A program made the position numbers and the translations under genes. The notes below the pieces were generated by a model. The model searched no databases, was not told the origin of the DNA, and saw only the letters and a program-made list of their open reading frames with translations. Source: a virus. From it: a stretch of 37,071 nt of DNA. Shown one piece after another: positions 16,308-23,556 of this stretch (position 1 is the first letter of the stretch; every line of letters starts with the position of its first letter). The DNA is taken from the IMG/VR virus record IMGVR_UViG_3300032287_003051, positions 1 through 37,071 of that record; one strand, given 5' to 3'.

Positions 16308-16775
16308 ATGGCACGCGGCCAGAGCCAGTTCCTGCGGATCTTTGACGGAGCCACCACCTACCAGCGGTGGCAGAACCACTACATCCAGCAGAGCGTGGCC
16401 TGGGATGGGGCGACATGGAACTGGCTGCCGTTCGACGTGGAGGGGTTCAGCGAGGGCCAGACCGGCGACGAGGGCGGAATGACCGTGACCCTGCCAGGGA
16501 CGGCCCTCGTGATCGGTCAGGTCGAGGCGGCCCTGCGCGATGCGCGGCTGGTTGAGCTGACGATGTACGAGTTCGACGTGCTCGACGACGGCGCGACCGC
16601 TGCCCCGCTGAACGGCCAGGACTTGATCGCCAGCTATGTGGGCGAGGTGGTGGGCGCCGGCGGTGCGTTTGAGTCGCTCCGCCTGGAGCTGGGCAGCAGC
16701 CTGGCACCGGTGGGCGCCCAGGTGCCGCCGCGCACGTTCACCACCCGCCTGATCGGCGCACCCTGCAAACTCTGA
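16308..16775 (+). CDS. Minor tail protein (gpL/DUF1833-like)
   Basis: A 155-residue protein after the tape measure gene, in the place of the distal-tail/tip genes M-L of lambda. Beta-rich throughout (FLRIFDGATTYQRWQNHYIQQSV, NWLPFDVEGFSEGQTGDEGGMTVTLPGT, LVELTMYEFDV), ending TRLIGAPCKL. A tail tip role follows from position; the exact family is a guess. The stop overlaps the start of the next gene (TGATG). Confidence 0.65.
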   Translation: MARGQSQFLRIFDGATTYQRWQNHYIQQSVAWDGATWNWLPFDVEGFSEGQTGDEGGMTVTLPGTALVIGQVEAALRDARLVELTMYEFDVLDDGATAAPLNGQDLIASYVGEVVGAGGAFESLRLELGSSLAPVGAQVPPRTFTTRLIGAPCKL

Positions 16776-18961
16776 TGACAGGCATCATCGGATCGGATCC
16801 GTTCGAGCTGCTGGCCTACCAGCAGGGGCAGATCGGCACGCCCCTGGAGGCTGGCGCAGCCGACGGTGCCGACAACCTCGACACGGCGCAGCGGGGGCTC
16901 ACCATCGGCGAGCCGATCCCGGTCGTGTTCTGCCGGCGGGAAGGACTGATCGGGGGGGTGCTCATCAGCCCCGGCGCCAGTGAGGCCCGATTCACGAACA
17001 GCAGCATTAACGCCGTCACGGCGTCCTACCGGCTGGTGCTGAGCGAAGGCGAGCTCGACGGGATCGAGGTTCGCGACGTCTTCCAGCGCAGCTGCCGTGT
17101 GGGCAGCCACAGCCAGGCCTACGACCGCGCCGCCGGCGACTGGCTGCCGGGTAACTACATCGTGACGCGAGCGGGTTACGAAAAGCCGGAGTGCCCTTAC
17201 TACTGCGGCACGAGCGGCAGCTACAAAGGCCTGACGACGGCATCGTTCCAGGTGACGGTGCCGGATGGATTCGACTACTGGAACCGCCAGGTGCACTTCT
17301 TCATCCGCGGCGGAATGCACGTGACCCGCCTGGTGGATAACGTCGAGGGGCCCAGCAGCAACGTGGTGGACCTGATCCGCTGGTTGATCCTGAACACCAG
17401 CAGGGTGCCTGCCGCGCTGCTCGACACACCGGCCCTGGTGGCGGCGGCGCAATTCACCGACGCGATGGGATTCAGGTTCGACGGGGTGCTGCAGGAGTCG
17501 AGCAACCTCGAGGACTTCATCGCCAACAGCGCGCGCTATTTCCTGCTGGCCAAGAGCAAGCGCGGCGGCAAGCTGGGCCTTCGCCCATTGCTGCCGGTGG
17601 ATGATGACGATCTGGTGAGCACCGACCCGGTGACGCCCGCGTGGGTGTTCGACGAAAGCCGCATCATCCCCAGCAGCTTCGAGATCACTTATGTGCCGCT
17701 GGCGGATCGGAAACCGTTCTGCGCCCTGATGCTCTGGCGGCAGCAACCCGAGGACGACATCGGCCTGGTGCGCGCCACGGAGGTGCGCTACACCGGCACC
17801 GTACCGGACGGCCCATTTGAGCAGCACGATCTATCAGCGTTCTGCACAGCAGAGCAGCACGCGGTAAGGGTTGGGGCCTACATCCTGGCGCGCCGGCGCT
17901 ACGTGACTCACACGCTGCGGGTGAGGCTGCGGCCGGCTGAGTTCAACCAGGCCATCGCGAAGGGCGACATCGTGCAGGTGCAGATGACGCGGGCGGCTTC
18001 TTCATCTGTCTTTGGGACCCATTCGCACTACTACGAAGTCGACCGGATCGGCAAGGCGCGTAACGGCGAGGTGTCGCTCGACCTGACCCACTTTCCGGTG
18101 GATGCTGACGGCCGCAGCCTGGTGGCCCAGGACGTGATGAGCGCCGTTGCGGGGGGCGTGCTGCTGCCCACCGGCAGGGCACCCGAGACCATTACTTGTG
18201 ACGTGAACGACCCGGAAGACCCCGAGGTGCCGCCTGACCCCGGGCCGCCTGAATTCCCCGATCCCGAGTTTCCCGGCCCCGGCGAGCCTGGCGGGCCGTC
18301 GGATCCTGGCGGCCCTGATGGCCCTGGCGCGCCTGGCGTGCCGCCCCTTCCGGGAACGCCGCCCTACCTGCCCAAGCCGCCCGAGACGTTTGAGCCGCCA
18401 GGCGGTGGGATCGGCGGCGGCGGTGGGATCGGCGGTGGTGGTGAAGAACCGCCAGGCCCAGGCGAGGAACCTCCCGAAGATCCGCTCGACCCACAGGAGC
18501 CATACGATCCAACAGTCCCGCCGCCAGGGATCCCGCCCGGCGGCAGCGTTCCCCCGGGGTGGCTGGACAAGCTCAACGACAAGATCGCGAACGCGCCACC
18601 GGGCGAGTTGGTCACTGTCGATTGGAGCGGGTGGGAACCGTCGAGCACCTGGGGGGTCAGCTTTAAGCTCTTGGGGCCGAGTTTCACAATCACCAGCCCT
18701 TCGACTGGCGGCGGCGGCGGCCCCACTGGTGGCACCACGACCTATTCAGTGTCGAATGTAAAGACCACAACCATGATGAGAGGCTATCTGTCGGGCAAGG
18801 AGATCTTCCTTGTTTACGCAGCAGTCACCAAGGGGGACGGATCGACAGAGGTGATCTACGGCAACCCGGAGGCCGACACCACGCTGGTGGGAGATGCCCA
18901 GTTAGTTGGTGCTTCTTTCTTCGGTACCGGAGTTTTTTCTATCGGCACCAGGCAGACATAG
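16775..18961 (+). CDS. Tail tip/host-specificity protein (gpJ-like)
   Basis: A 728-residue protein. Residues 1 to about 470 look like the hub part of a tail tip protein: LTIGEPIPVVFCRREGLIGGVLISP, a cysteine cluster around CPYYCGTSG (near 148), DLIRWLILNTSRVP, and SSFEITYVPLADRKPF, as in J-type proteins that close the tail and contact the receptor. Residues about 475-605 are Pro/Gly/Glu-rich (PPDPGPPEFPDPEFPGPGEPGG), a flexible collagen-like linker. Residues about 605-728 form a separate beta-rich end (NVKTTTMMRGYLSGKEIFLVYAAVTKGDG), likely a receptor-facing domain. Confidence 0.8.
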   Translation: MTGIIGSDPFELLAYQQGQIGTPLEAGAADGADNLDTAQRGLTIGEPIPVVFCRREGLIGGVLISPGASEARFTNSSINAVTASYRLVLSEGELDGIEVRDVFQRSCRVGSHSQAYDRAAGDWLPGNYIVTRAGYEKPECPYYCGTSGSYKGLTTASFQVTVPDGFDYWNRQVHFFIRGGMHVTRLVDNVEGPSSNVVDLIRWLILNTSRVPAALLDTPALVAAAQFTDAMGFRFDGVLQESSNLEDFIANSARYFLLAKSKRGGKLGLRPLLPVDDDDLVSTDPVTPAWVFDESRIIPSSFEITYVPLADRKPFCALMLWRQQPEDDIGLVRATEVRYTGTVPDGPFEQHDLSAFCTAEQHAVRVGAYILARRRYVTHTLRVRLRPAEFNQAIAKGDIVQVQMTRAASSSVFGTHSHYYEVDRIGKARNGEVSLDLTHFPVDADGRSLVAQDVMSAVAGGVLLPTGRAPETITCDVNDPEDPEVPPDPGPPEFPDPEFPGPGEPGGPSDPGGPDGPGAPGVPPLPGTPPYLPKPPETFEPPGGGIGGGGGIGGGGEEPPGPGEEPPEDPLDPQEPYDPTVPPPGIPPGGSVPPGWLDKLNDKIANAPPGELVTVDWSGWEPSSTWGVSFKLLGPSFTITSPSTGGGGGPTGGTTTYSVSNVKTTTMMRGYLSGKEIFLVYAAVTKGDGSTEVIYGNPEADTTLVGDAQLVGASFFGTGVFSIGTRQT

Positions 18962-18964
18962 CCC

Positions 18965-19729
18965 ATGGCCACCTTCCCCGACCTTCCGCCCACCGGCCGC
19001 ACCTTCACGCAAGGGATCTACCCCCACACGCGCCATGGGGTCTACAGCGGCCGCGAGGTGCGGGTGCGGCACAGCAACACCAGCGTGGGGAACCGCCTCC
19101 GGCTGGCGTTCGGGATGGTCTCGACCGCCGAGATGCTCAGCGTTCGGGACCACTACGCCGGGCAGCTGGGAGGCGTGCTGGCGTTCGAGATCCCCGACGA
19201 CCTGCTGGCGGGGGTAAACACCCCGGCCGACTTCACGCCTGCCGGCCACCGCTGGCTGTACGTGGGGTCACCGCGCGTGACAGACGTCCCCCTGGACGAA
19301 AGCACGCCCACCCTGCGGCACATGCTCGAGGTGGAGCTCCAGTCGCTGCCGGCGGAAGGGACCATCGTCTCTGGCGGCCGGCTGCAGGTGGCGATCAGCT
19401 GGAGGCCGGGCTACGCACCAAGGCCGCTGGCTCTTGGCGTCGCCATCAGCTGGGCTCCTGGAGCTGCCTACGCCCTGGTGCCTGGGGTGTCCGAGACGGT
19501 CACCAGCAGCTGGGCAGCAGGCTTTGCACCACGGCCCGTGGCGCTCAATGTCACAGCCACCTGGGCGCCAGGGGGTGTGGGTGCCCCGGGCTTCGCGCTC
19601 ACGGCGGCGGCCAGCTTCACAGGTGGGGCGGGCTCCGACGGTGGCGCCGCGCCAGCCTTCGAGGCGACATTCATCCGGCCGGTCTACGCCTTCGATCTGC
19701 TCTACCTGTGGGATGGCGAGGACTGGTGA
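18965..19729 (+). CDS. Minor tail protein, gpM-like, with C-terminal repeats
   Basis: A 254-residue protein. Residues 1-130 are homologous to the protein at 20207-20605 (shared FPxLxPTGR start, SNTSVG, the RDHYAGQLGGVLAFEIP segment, and HRWLYV). The RDHY..GG..F.P pattern recalls gpM/DUF2460-type tail proteins. Residues about 140-215 carry short repeats of the type SWxPGxAPRPLAL (ISWRPGYAPRPLAL, ISWAPGAAYALVP, SSWAAGFAPRPVAL, ATWAPGG). The end is Trp/Asp-rich. Four bases separate it from the tail tip gene. The repeat half may be a surface-exposed arm. Confidence 0.65.
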   Translation: MATFPDLPPTGRTFTQGIYPHTRHGVYSGREVRVRHSNTSVGNRLRLAFGMVSTAEMLSVRDHYAGQLGGVLAFEIPDDLLAGVNTPADFTPAGHRWLYVGSPRVTDVPLDESTPTLRHMLEVELQSLPAEGTIVSGGRLQVAISWRPGYAPRPLALGVAISWAPGAAYALVPGVSETVTSSWAAGFAPRPVALNVTATWAPGGVGAPGFALTAAASFTGGAGSDGGAAPAFEATFIRPVYAFDLLYLWDGEDW

Positions 19730-19744
19730 CGACTGGCCTTCTCA

Positions 19745-19760
19745 GCCTCCGTAGACTGAG
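19745..19760 (+). promoter_or_regulatory. Putative late promoter, 16-bp repeated element (copy B)
   Basis: GCCTCCGTAGACTGAG, identical to 2702-2717. TAGACT (19752-19757) lies 28 bases before the GTG of the next gene. The element is also an imperfect hairpin here, with CTCAG (19741-19745) pairing with CTGAG (19756-19760). Confidence 0.5.
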
Positions 19761-19785
19761 GGTCTAGCAGTGCGCGCCGGGGCCT

Positions 19786-20202
19786 GTGGCCAGCCTGATC
19801 TACAACTCATTTTGGAACGATCTTGGGAAGGGGAACATCAACCCCGACACGGATACGATCAAGGTGATGCTCGTTACGAGCGCATACACCGAGAACAAGG
19901 ACAGCCACGCGAAGCGCAGCGACATCACGAACGAAATCACCGCGACGGGCTACACAGCCGGCGGCGCCACATGTTCGGTGGTGGTGGCGACTGACAACGC
20001 GACAGACCGCACGACCTACACCTTCCAGAGCGTCAACTGGACAGGCTTCACCGGCACCAGCCGCAAGGCCGTCTACTACAAGGCGCGCGGCGGTGCCTCA
20101 AGCGCTGACGAGATCATCGCGATCAGCGACTTTGGAGCGGACGTCACCATCTCCGGGGCGACCATGGTCGTGGCTGATTCCGTGATCCAGGTTCAGAACT
20201 GA
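19786..20202 (+). CDS. Virion structural protein, unknown
   Basis: A 138-residue protein starting with GTG 19786. The N-terminus (LIYNSFWNDLGKGNINPDTDTIKVMLVTSAYTENKDSH) and the NEITATGYTAGG segment belong to a family of small phage structural proteins often encoded next to tail tip genes. No function is assigned. It sits between the two paralogous minor tail genes, in its own transcription unit behind copy B of the late element. Confidence 0.7.
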   Translation: MASLIYNSFWNDLGKGNINPDTDTIKVMLVTSAYTENKDSHAKRSDITNEITATGYTAGGATCSVVVATDNATDRTTYTFQSVNWTGFTGTSRKAVYYKARGGASSADEIIAISDFGADVTISGATMVVADSVIQVQN

Positions 20203-20206
20203 GCCG

Positions 20207-20605
20207 GTGGCGGACTTCCCCGAGCTGGAACCCACCGGGCGCTCCTATGACTTTGGCGCCTATGCCATGTCGGAAACCAGCGCCTATGGGGGCGGCGCGA
20301 TGCGGTTCAGCCACAGCAGCACCGCCGTAGGTTTCAACCTGGCCTTGATCTATGTCGACCTGGGCGAGGACGATCTCGACCTGATCCGCGACCACTACCG
20401 CGACCGCCAGGGCGGCTACCTGTCGTTCCTGCTGCCGGCGATCATCTGGCTGGGCCACTCCGATGATGAGTTCCTGGCGCCGGCCACAGATCGGTGGATC
20501 TATGCCGCGCCGCCGGAGGAAGGCAAAGCCAGGCCCGGCGGCTTTCAGGACGTGACCGTGGCCCTGCGTCACGTGGGGCCTGAGGTGGGCGCCCTCTATG
20601 GCTGA
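20207..20605 (+). CDS. Minor tail protein, paralogue of 18965-19729
   Basis: A 132-residue protein starting with GTG 20207. It aligns along its length with the N-terminal half of the protein at 18965: FPELEPTGRSY against FPDLPPTGRTF, HSSTAVGFNLAL against HSNTSVGNRLRL, IRDHYRDRQGGYLSFLLP against VRDHYAGQLGGVLAFEIP, and DRWIYAAPP against HRWLYVGSP. It therefore probably takes the same gpM-like tail position or replaces it. The repeat-bearing C-terminal half of the longer paralogue is absent. Confidence 0.65.
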   Translation: MADFPELEPTGRSYDFGAYAMSETSAYGGGAMRFSHSSTAVGFNLALIYVDLGEDDLDLIRDHYRDRQGGYLSFLLPAIIWLGHSDDEFLAPATDRWIYAAPPEEGKARPGGFQDVTVALRHVGPEVGALYG

Positions 20606-20611
20606 GGCTTC

Positions 20612-20630
20612 TGCCTCTCCGTAGACTCAG
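20612..20630 (+). promoter_or_regulatory. Putative late promoter, variant element (copy C)
   Basis: CTCCGTAGACTCAG (20617-20630) is a variant of the 16-bp element at 2702 and 19745. TAGACT (20622-20627) lies 29 bases before the lysis-region start at 20657. Confidence 0.45.
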
Positions 20631-20656
20631 GAGCAACAGGGCCGCCACGCTGCAGG

Positions 20657-20968
20657 ATGCCGGAGCCAAGCCACGCCGACATCCTGGTGCAGATCGGCGA
20701 ACTGAAAGGACAGGTCCAGACGCTGATCACGCTTGTGGGCCAGAAACGCGAGGATCTGAATCAGGCGTTCTCGCGGATCGGCGAGCTCGAGCAGCACAGC
20801 GCGCCCCGCGCTGACCTGCAGGCCGTCGAGGGCCGGATCCGGATCCTCGAGTCAAGAGTGGCGCAGGGCGTCGCGTTGTGCCTGGTGGTGTCGTTCGCCA
20901 TGCCCATGGCGCTGCCGTACCTGAAGCATGAAATCCGCGACGGCCGTGCCGTGGCGCTGACCAGATGA
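20657..20968 (+). CDS. Coiled-coil membrane protein, lysis region
   Basis: A 103-residue protein. Residues about 8-70 are helical with heptad character (ILVQIGELKGQVQTLITLVGQKREDLNQAF, RIRILESRV), followed by one membrane segment (GVALCLVVSFAMPMALPYL) near residues 75-92 and a short polar end. This shape, and the place just before a second small membrane protein and the endolysin, suggest a holin partner or spanin-like accessory. The proof for lysis is positional only. The stop overlaps the next ATG (ATGA). Confidence 0.6.
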   Translation: MPEPSHADILVQIGELKGQVQTLITLVGQKREDLNQAFSRIGELEQHSAPRADLQAVEGRIRILESRVAQGVALCLVVSFAMPMALPYLKHEIRDGRAVALTR

Positions 20969-21174
20969 CCGGCGCGCGGCTGCTGGGAGGGGTGCTGGTG
21001 TTCGCAGGCCTGGCCCTGCTGGGGTCCGCCGCCGTCGCCACCTTCGACTGGGGCCTGTGCGTGGCCGGTGGTGGCGGCCAGGGCTGCCGGCAGTCGAAAT
21101 CAGACGCCCTGCAGGCCTGGAGCGGTGCCGCCACCACCGCGCTGGGCATCGCCATCCAACAACGGAACCCATGA
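20965..21174 (+). CDS. Small membrane protein, holin candidate
   Basis: A 69-residue protein with a strong N-terminal membrane segment (LLGGVLVFAGLALLGSAAVATF) and a second, weaker hydrophobic stretch (WSGAATTALGIAIQ) near the end. Two cysteines (WGLCVAGGGGQGC) lie between them. With ATGA overlaps on both sides it is part of the tightly coupled set 20657-22606 ending in the endolysin, so a holin role is the best guess. Confidence 0.55.
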   Translation: MTGARLLGGVLVFAGLALLGSAAVATFDWGLCVAGGGGQGCRQSKSDALQAWSGAATTALGIAIQQRNP

Positions 21175-21455
21175 AGCTCTCCAACCTCCAACCGCTGGTG
21201 CTGCGCCTGGCGCGTGCCCTGCTGGTGCGCAGCCTGAGGCCCGCCATTCGCCGCCAGCTGGCGGCGGTGTTCGCTGAGGCCGATGCCACGGTGCCCCAGG
21301 CCCTGGCGGCCAGCGCGGCGCCGATCGTGATCGAGGGCCTGCTGGTGGGCGCCATCCGCAAGGCCACCGGCGTGCAGCCGACCCTGGCCGAGGCCGAGGT
21401 GATCGGCGCGCTGTTCGACGTGATGGCGGCTGCTGTGCCGCTCAACCGCCGATGA
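21171..21455 (+). CDS. Small helical protein, lysis region
   Basis: A 94-residue protein, almost wholly helical and Ala/Leu/Arg-rich (VLRLARALLVRSLRPAIRRQLAAVFAEADATVPQAL, then PIVIEGLLVGAIRKATG). There is no clear membrane segment longer than about 15 residues. ATG 21171 overlaps the stop of the holin candidate, and its own stop overlaps the endolysin start. Phage endolysin operons often carry such small genes; function not recognised. Confidence 0.6.
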   Translation: MKLSNLQPLVLRLARALLVRSLRPAIRRQLAAVFAEADATVPQALAASAAPIVIEGLLVGAIRKATGVQPTLAEAEVIGALFDVMAAAVPLNRR

Positions 21456-22606
21456 CCTTCGCCAGCGTGCGCGCCGCAGCGCAAGAGGCCGCGAAGCGGG
21501 GCGGCCTGACACCCCACCAGCTGGCGGCCCTGCAGGCCCTCGACGAGGCCCTGACCGATCAGCAGCGCCAGCAGTTCACCGACGCCTGGCGCGCGCAGGG
21601 GAGCCCGGCTGCAGCGCCGAACCCCTTCGCTGCAGTGCGGCCGCTGCTCGACCTGATCGCCGAGGGCGAAGGGAACTACAGCAGCGTCAACCGCGGCCGG
21701 GCTGGTGACACGCCCGCCGGCTGGCCCGGCCTCGAGCAGCTCACCATCGGCCAGGTGCAGCAGCTCCAGCGCGACGGCACCCTGTTCGCCGTGGGCCGGT
21801 ATCAGTTCATCCCCGAAACGCTGCGGCTGGCGGTGGCCGCGGCCGGCTTCACGTCGGCGGATCTGTTCAACGCCGCGGCCCAGGACTGGCTGGCGGTGGC
21901 CCTGCTGCTGGGCGGCAAGCGCCCAACCCTGCGCGACTACCTGCAGGGGCGTGACGTGAGCCTCGAGGCCGCGCAGCTCGACCTGGCGAAGGAGTGGGCG
22001 TCAATCCCCCAGGCGAACGGCCGCGGGGTCTACGACGGCGACGCTGCAGGGAACCGCGCCACCGCGAAGGTGGGCCGCGTTCAGTCCGCCCTGAAGGCCG
22101 CCCGCGCCGGACTGGCCGGCCAGGCCCTGCCCCAGCTGCGGCTGCCGGCCCAGCAGGATCTACCGGCCCAGCCGGTAGCGGTGGCGAAGTTCACCCCGGC
22201 CGCGCCGTTCAGTTTCAAGGTCACGCCGCACATCACCTACGGGGAGCTGGCCCTGGGTGAGGACGCGCGGCGGGTCCAGCACCAGCACCAGTGCGACACG
22301 GCCCTGGAGCTCTGCCAGTTCGCAGAGAAAGCCCGCGCTGCGTTCGGCGGAAAGCCGGTGATCATCACCAGTGCCTACCGGCCGCCGGCCGTGAACAAGG
22401 CCGTGGGCGGCTTCAGCAAGTCAGAGCACCTGTACGACGCGCCCGGGGTCGGGGCGATCGACTTCTACCTCGAGGGCGTGCCGGTGCTGGAGCTGCAGCA
22501 GTGGGCGGACCGGGCCTGGTCCTACTCCCTGGGCTATGGCGCCCCGAAGGGATTCATCCACGTGGGCAAGCGCCGGGGTGCACCGCGTGTGCGGTGGGAT
22601 TACTGA
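21452..22606 (+). CDS. Two-domain endolysin (lysozyme-like plus M15 peptidase)
   Basis: Peptidoglycan hydrolase for host lysis, 384 residues. Residues about 57-215 read as a lysozyme-superfamily domain (LLDLIAEGEGNYSSVNRG with candidate catalytic Glu71 or Glu73, and GRYQFIPETLRLA). Residues about 260-384 are an M15-type D-Ala-D-Ala peptidase: IITSAYRPPAVNKAVGG, then zinc-ligand candidates His326 (SEH), Asp337 (AIDF) and His370 (FIHV). It would cut both glycan and peptide parts of the wall. No signal peptide is seen, so export would need the holin. The linker (LPAQQDLPAQPV) is Pro/Gln-rich. Start overlaps the previous stop. Confidence 0.9.
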   Translation: MTFASVRAAAQEAAKRGGLTPHQLAALQALDEALTDQQRQQFTDAWRAQGSPAAAPNPFAAVRPLLDLIAEGEGNYSSVNRGRAGDTPAGWPGLEQLTIGQVQQLQRDGTLFAVGRYQFIPETLRLAVAAAGFTSADLFNAAAQDWLAVALLLGGKRPTLRDYLQGRDVSLEAAQLDLAKEWASIPQANGRGVYDGDAAGNRATAKVGRVQSALKAARAGLAGQALPQLRLPAQQDLPAQPVAVAKFTPAAPFSFKVTPHITYGELALGEDARRVQHQHQCDTALELCQFAEKARAAFGGKPVIITSAYRPPAVNKAVGGFSKSEHLYDAPGVGAIDFYLEGVPVLELQQWADRAWSYSLGYGAPKGFIHVGKRRGAPRVRWDY

Positions 22607-22776
22607 GCCCCCAGCACCGGCGCCGGCCCGTCGTACCCCGCCGCGGTGGCGAGGCAGTGCCAGCGCAGCTGGGCCTGGTGAAGCTGCTGGTGCCGGCTGG
22701 TGATCCCCTGGCCTGAAACCTCGAACAGGGGCCGCCCGTCGACGATGACGACCTGAATCGTGGGAGCGTCCACCAT
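22600..22776 (-). CDS. Small hypothetical protein
   Basis: A 58-residue gene on the - strand, convergent with the endolysin and overlapping its end by seven bases. The product (APTIQVVIVDGRPLFEVSGQG, then HQAQLRWHCLATAAGYDGPA) has a beta hairpin followed by a helix. Third codon positions are GC-rich as in the main genes. No function recognised. Confidence 0.5.
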   Translation of the reverse strand: MVDAPTIQVVIVDGRPLFEVSGQGITSRHQQLHQAQLRWHCLATAAGYDGPAPVLGAQ

Positions 22777-22832
22777 GAACTGGCGCCTCAGTCTCAGCAG
22801 ACCCAGACTGGCCGGATCATCGCCGGGTTGCC

Positions 22833-23111
22833 ATGGGCTGGGGTCAGTGGATGGTGCCGCAGCTCTCGGACGCTGAGGATCTGGAGCTGCGCCGCGCAGA
22901 ACTCAGCCTGGAGGATGCCGCCACCAGCGAACCGCACGCCCTGGCGGCCCTGGCGGCCAGCCTGCTGCGGCAGAACTCGATGCAGCGGCTGATCATCGAG
23001 CAGGCCGCGGCGCGGATCATGGCGCTGGAGCTGGAGCAGGAGCTGGCCCAGCGGCCGAAGCGCAGGCCGGCGCGGCCGTGGTGGGCGATCAGCTGGCCTC
23101 GGCTGTGGTGA
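22833..23111 (+). CDS. Small helical hypothetical protein
   Basis: A 92-residue protein: a short N-terminal stretch (GWGQWMVPQLSDAEDLELRRAEL), a long Ala/Leu/Gln-rich helix with coiled-coil character (LRQNSMQRLIIEQAAARIMALELEQELAQ), and a basic, Trp-rich end (PARPWWAISWPRLW). No function recognised. It is divergent from the small gene at 22776, which shares the gap, and lies before the late terminator. Confidence 0.5.
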   Translation: MGWGQWMVPQLSDAEDLELRRAELSLEDAATSEPHALAALAASLLRQNSMQRLIIEQAAARIMALELEQELAQRPKRRPARPWWAISWPRLW

Positions 23112-23121
23112 TTCCCTCTCG

Positions 23122-23138
23122 GCCTGCGTAGGCTGAAG
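23122..23138 (+). promoter_or_regulatory. Putative promoter, variant element (copy D)
   Basis: GCCTGCGTAGGCTGAAG resembles the late element GCCTCCGTAGACTGAG. TAGGCT (23129-23134) fits TANNNT. Only about 40 bases separate it from a strong terminator, so any transcript would be very short. Confidence 0.35.
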
Positions 23139-23172
23139 GCGCTTCACCATGGAGCGAACGAGGGAACCCATG

Positions 23173-23203
23173 GCCCCCGGAGTAGAACCCGGGGGCTTTC
23201 TCT
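23173..23203 (+). terminator. Rho-independent terminator at end of late genes
   Basis: GCCCCCGG (23173-23180) pairs with CCGGGGGC (23189-23196) over an eight-base loop, followed by TTTCTCTT. The strong GC stem and T-rich tail make an intrinsic terminator for + strand transcripts from the structural and lysis genes, isolating the integrase region. Confidence 0.85.
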
Positions 23204-23213
23204 TGGCCAGCCG

Positions 23214-23402
23214 TCACGCCACCAGCAACCGGCGCACGGTGGAGCGGCTGCAGCCGAGCCGATCGGCGATGGCCTGCTGGGTGAGGCCGTCACGGCGCCA
23301 GCGGCGCGCCCGCTGCTGGCGGTTCTCCATGGCCCAGGCCAGGACGATCAGCGGGAGCAGCAGCAGGGCAACGGCCCAGGCGGCAATGCAGGTGATGGAC
23401 AT
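23214..23402 (-). CDS. Membrane-anchored helix-turn-helix protein
   Basis: A 62-residue protein on the - strand. Residues 2-23 are a single membrane segment (ITCIAAWAVALLLLPLIVLAW). After a basic stretch (ENRQQRARRWRR), residues 38-61 form a helix-turn-helix (LTQQAIADRLGCSRSTVRRLL) like the C-terminal DNA-binding part of resolvase-type recombinases. GGAGGG (23407-23412) sits five bases before ATG, a strong ribosome binding site. It is transcribed away from the integrase gene. It may be a membrane-tied regulator; no such function is proven. Confidence 0.7.
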   Translation of the reverse strand: MSITCIAAWAVALLLLPLIVLAWAMENRQQRARRWRRDGLTQQAIADRLGCSRSTVRRLLVA

Positions 23403-23556
23403 GATTCCCTCCGGCCAGTGCCGGGCGATGGTGGGGCGGTGTTTCGGGGGCGGCTGCGCCTGGCTCCCCTCGACCCCACCACCATAGGTCAGTCCTGCTG
23501 CTTTGCAAACAGTCCGTTCAGGAACGGCCTAACCTCAATCCAGCAGATCAGACCCA
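23403..23556. promoter_or_regulatory. Divergent control region of HTH protein and integrase; attP candidate
   Basis: No gene fits these 154 bases. They separate the - strand HTH protein from the integrase. A perfect inverted repeat CCGTTC-AG-GAACGG lies at 23514-23527. Serine integrases act on imperfect inverted repeats centred on two bases, usually beside their own gene, so this is an attP or operator candidate. TAACCT (23530-23535) could be the integrase -10 box. Confidence 0.35.

Noticed and set aside
23149-23487. 112-residue + strand frame covering the terminator and the HTH gene
   Set aside because: It reads through a strong terminator and lies antisense to a gene with a good ribosome binding site, membrane segment and HTH.
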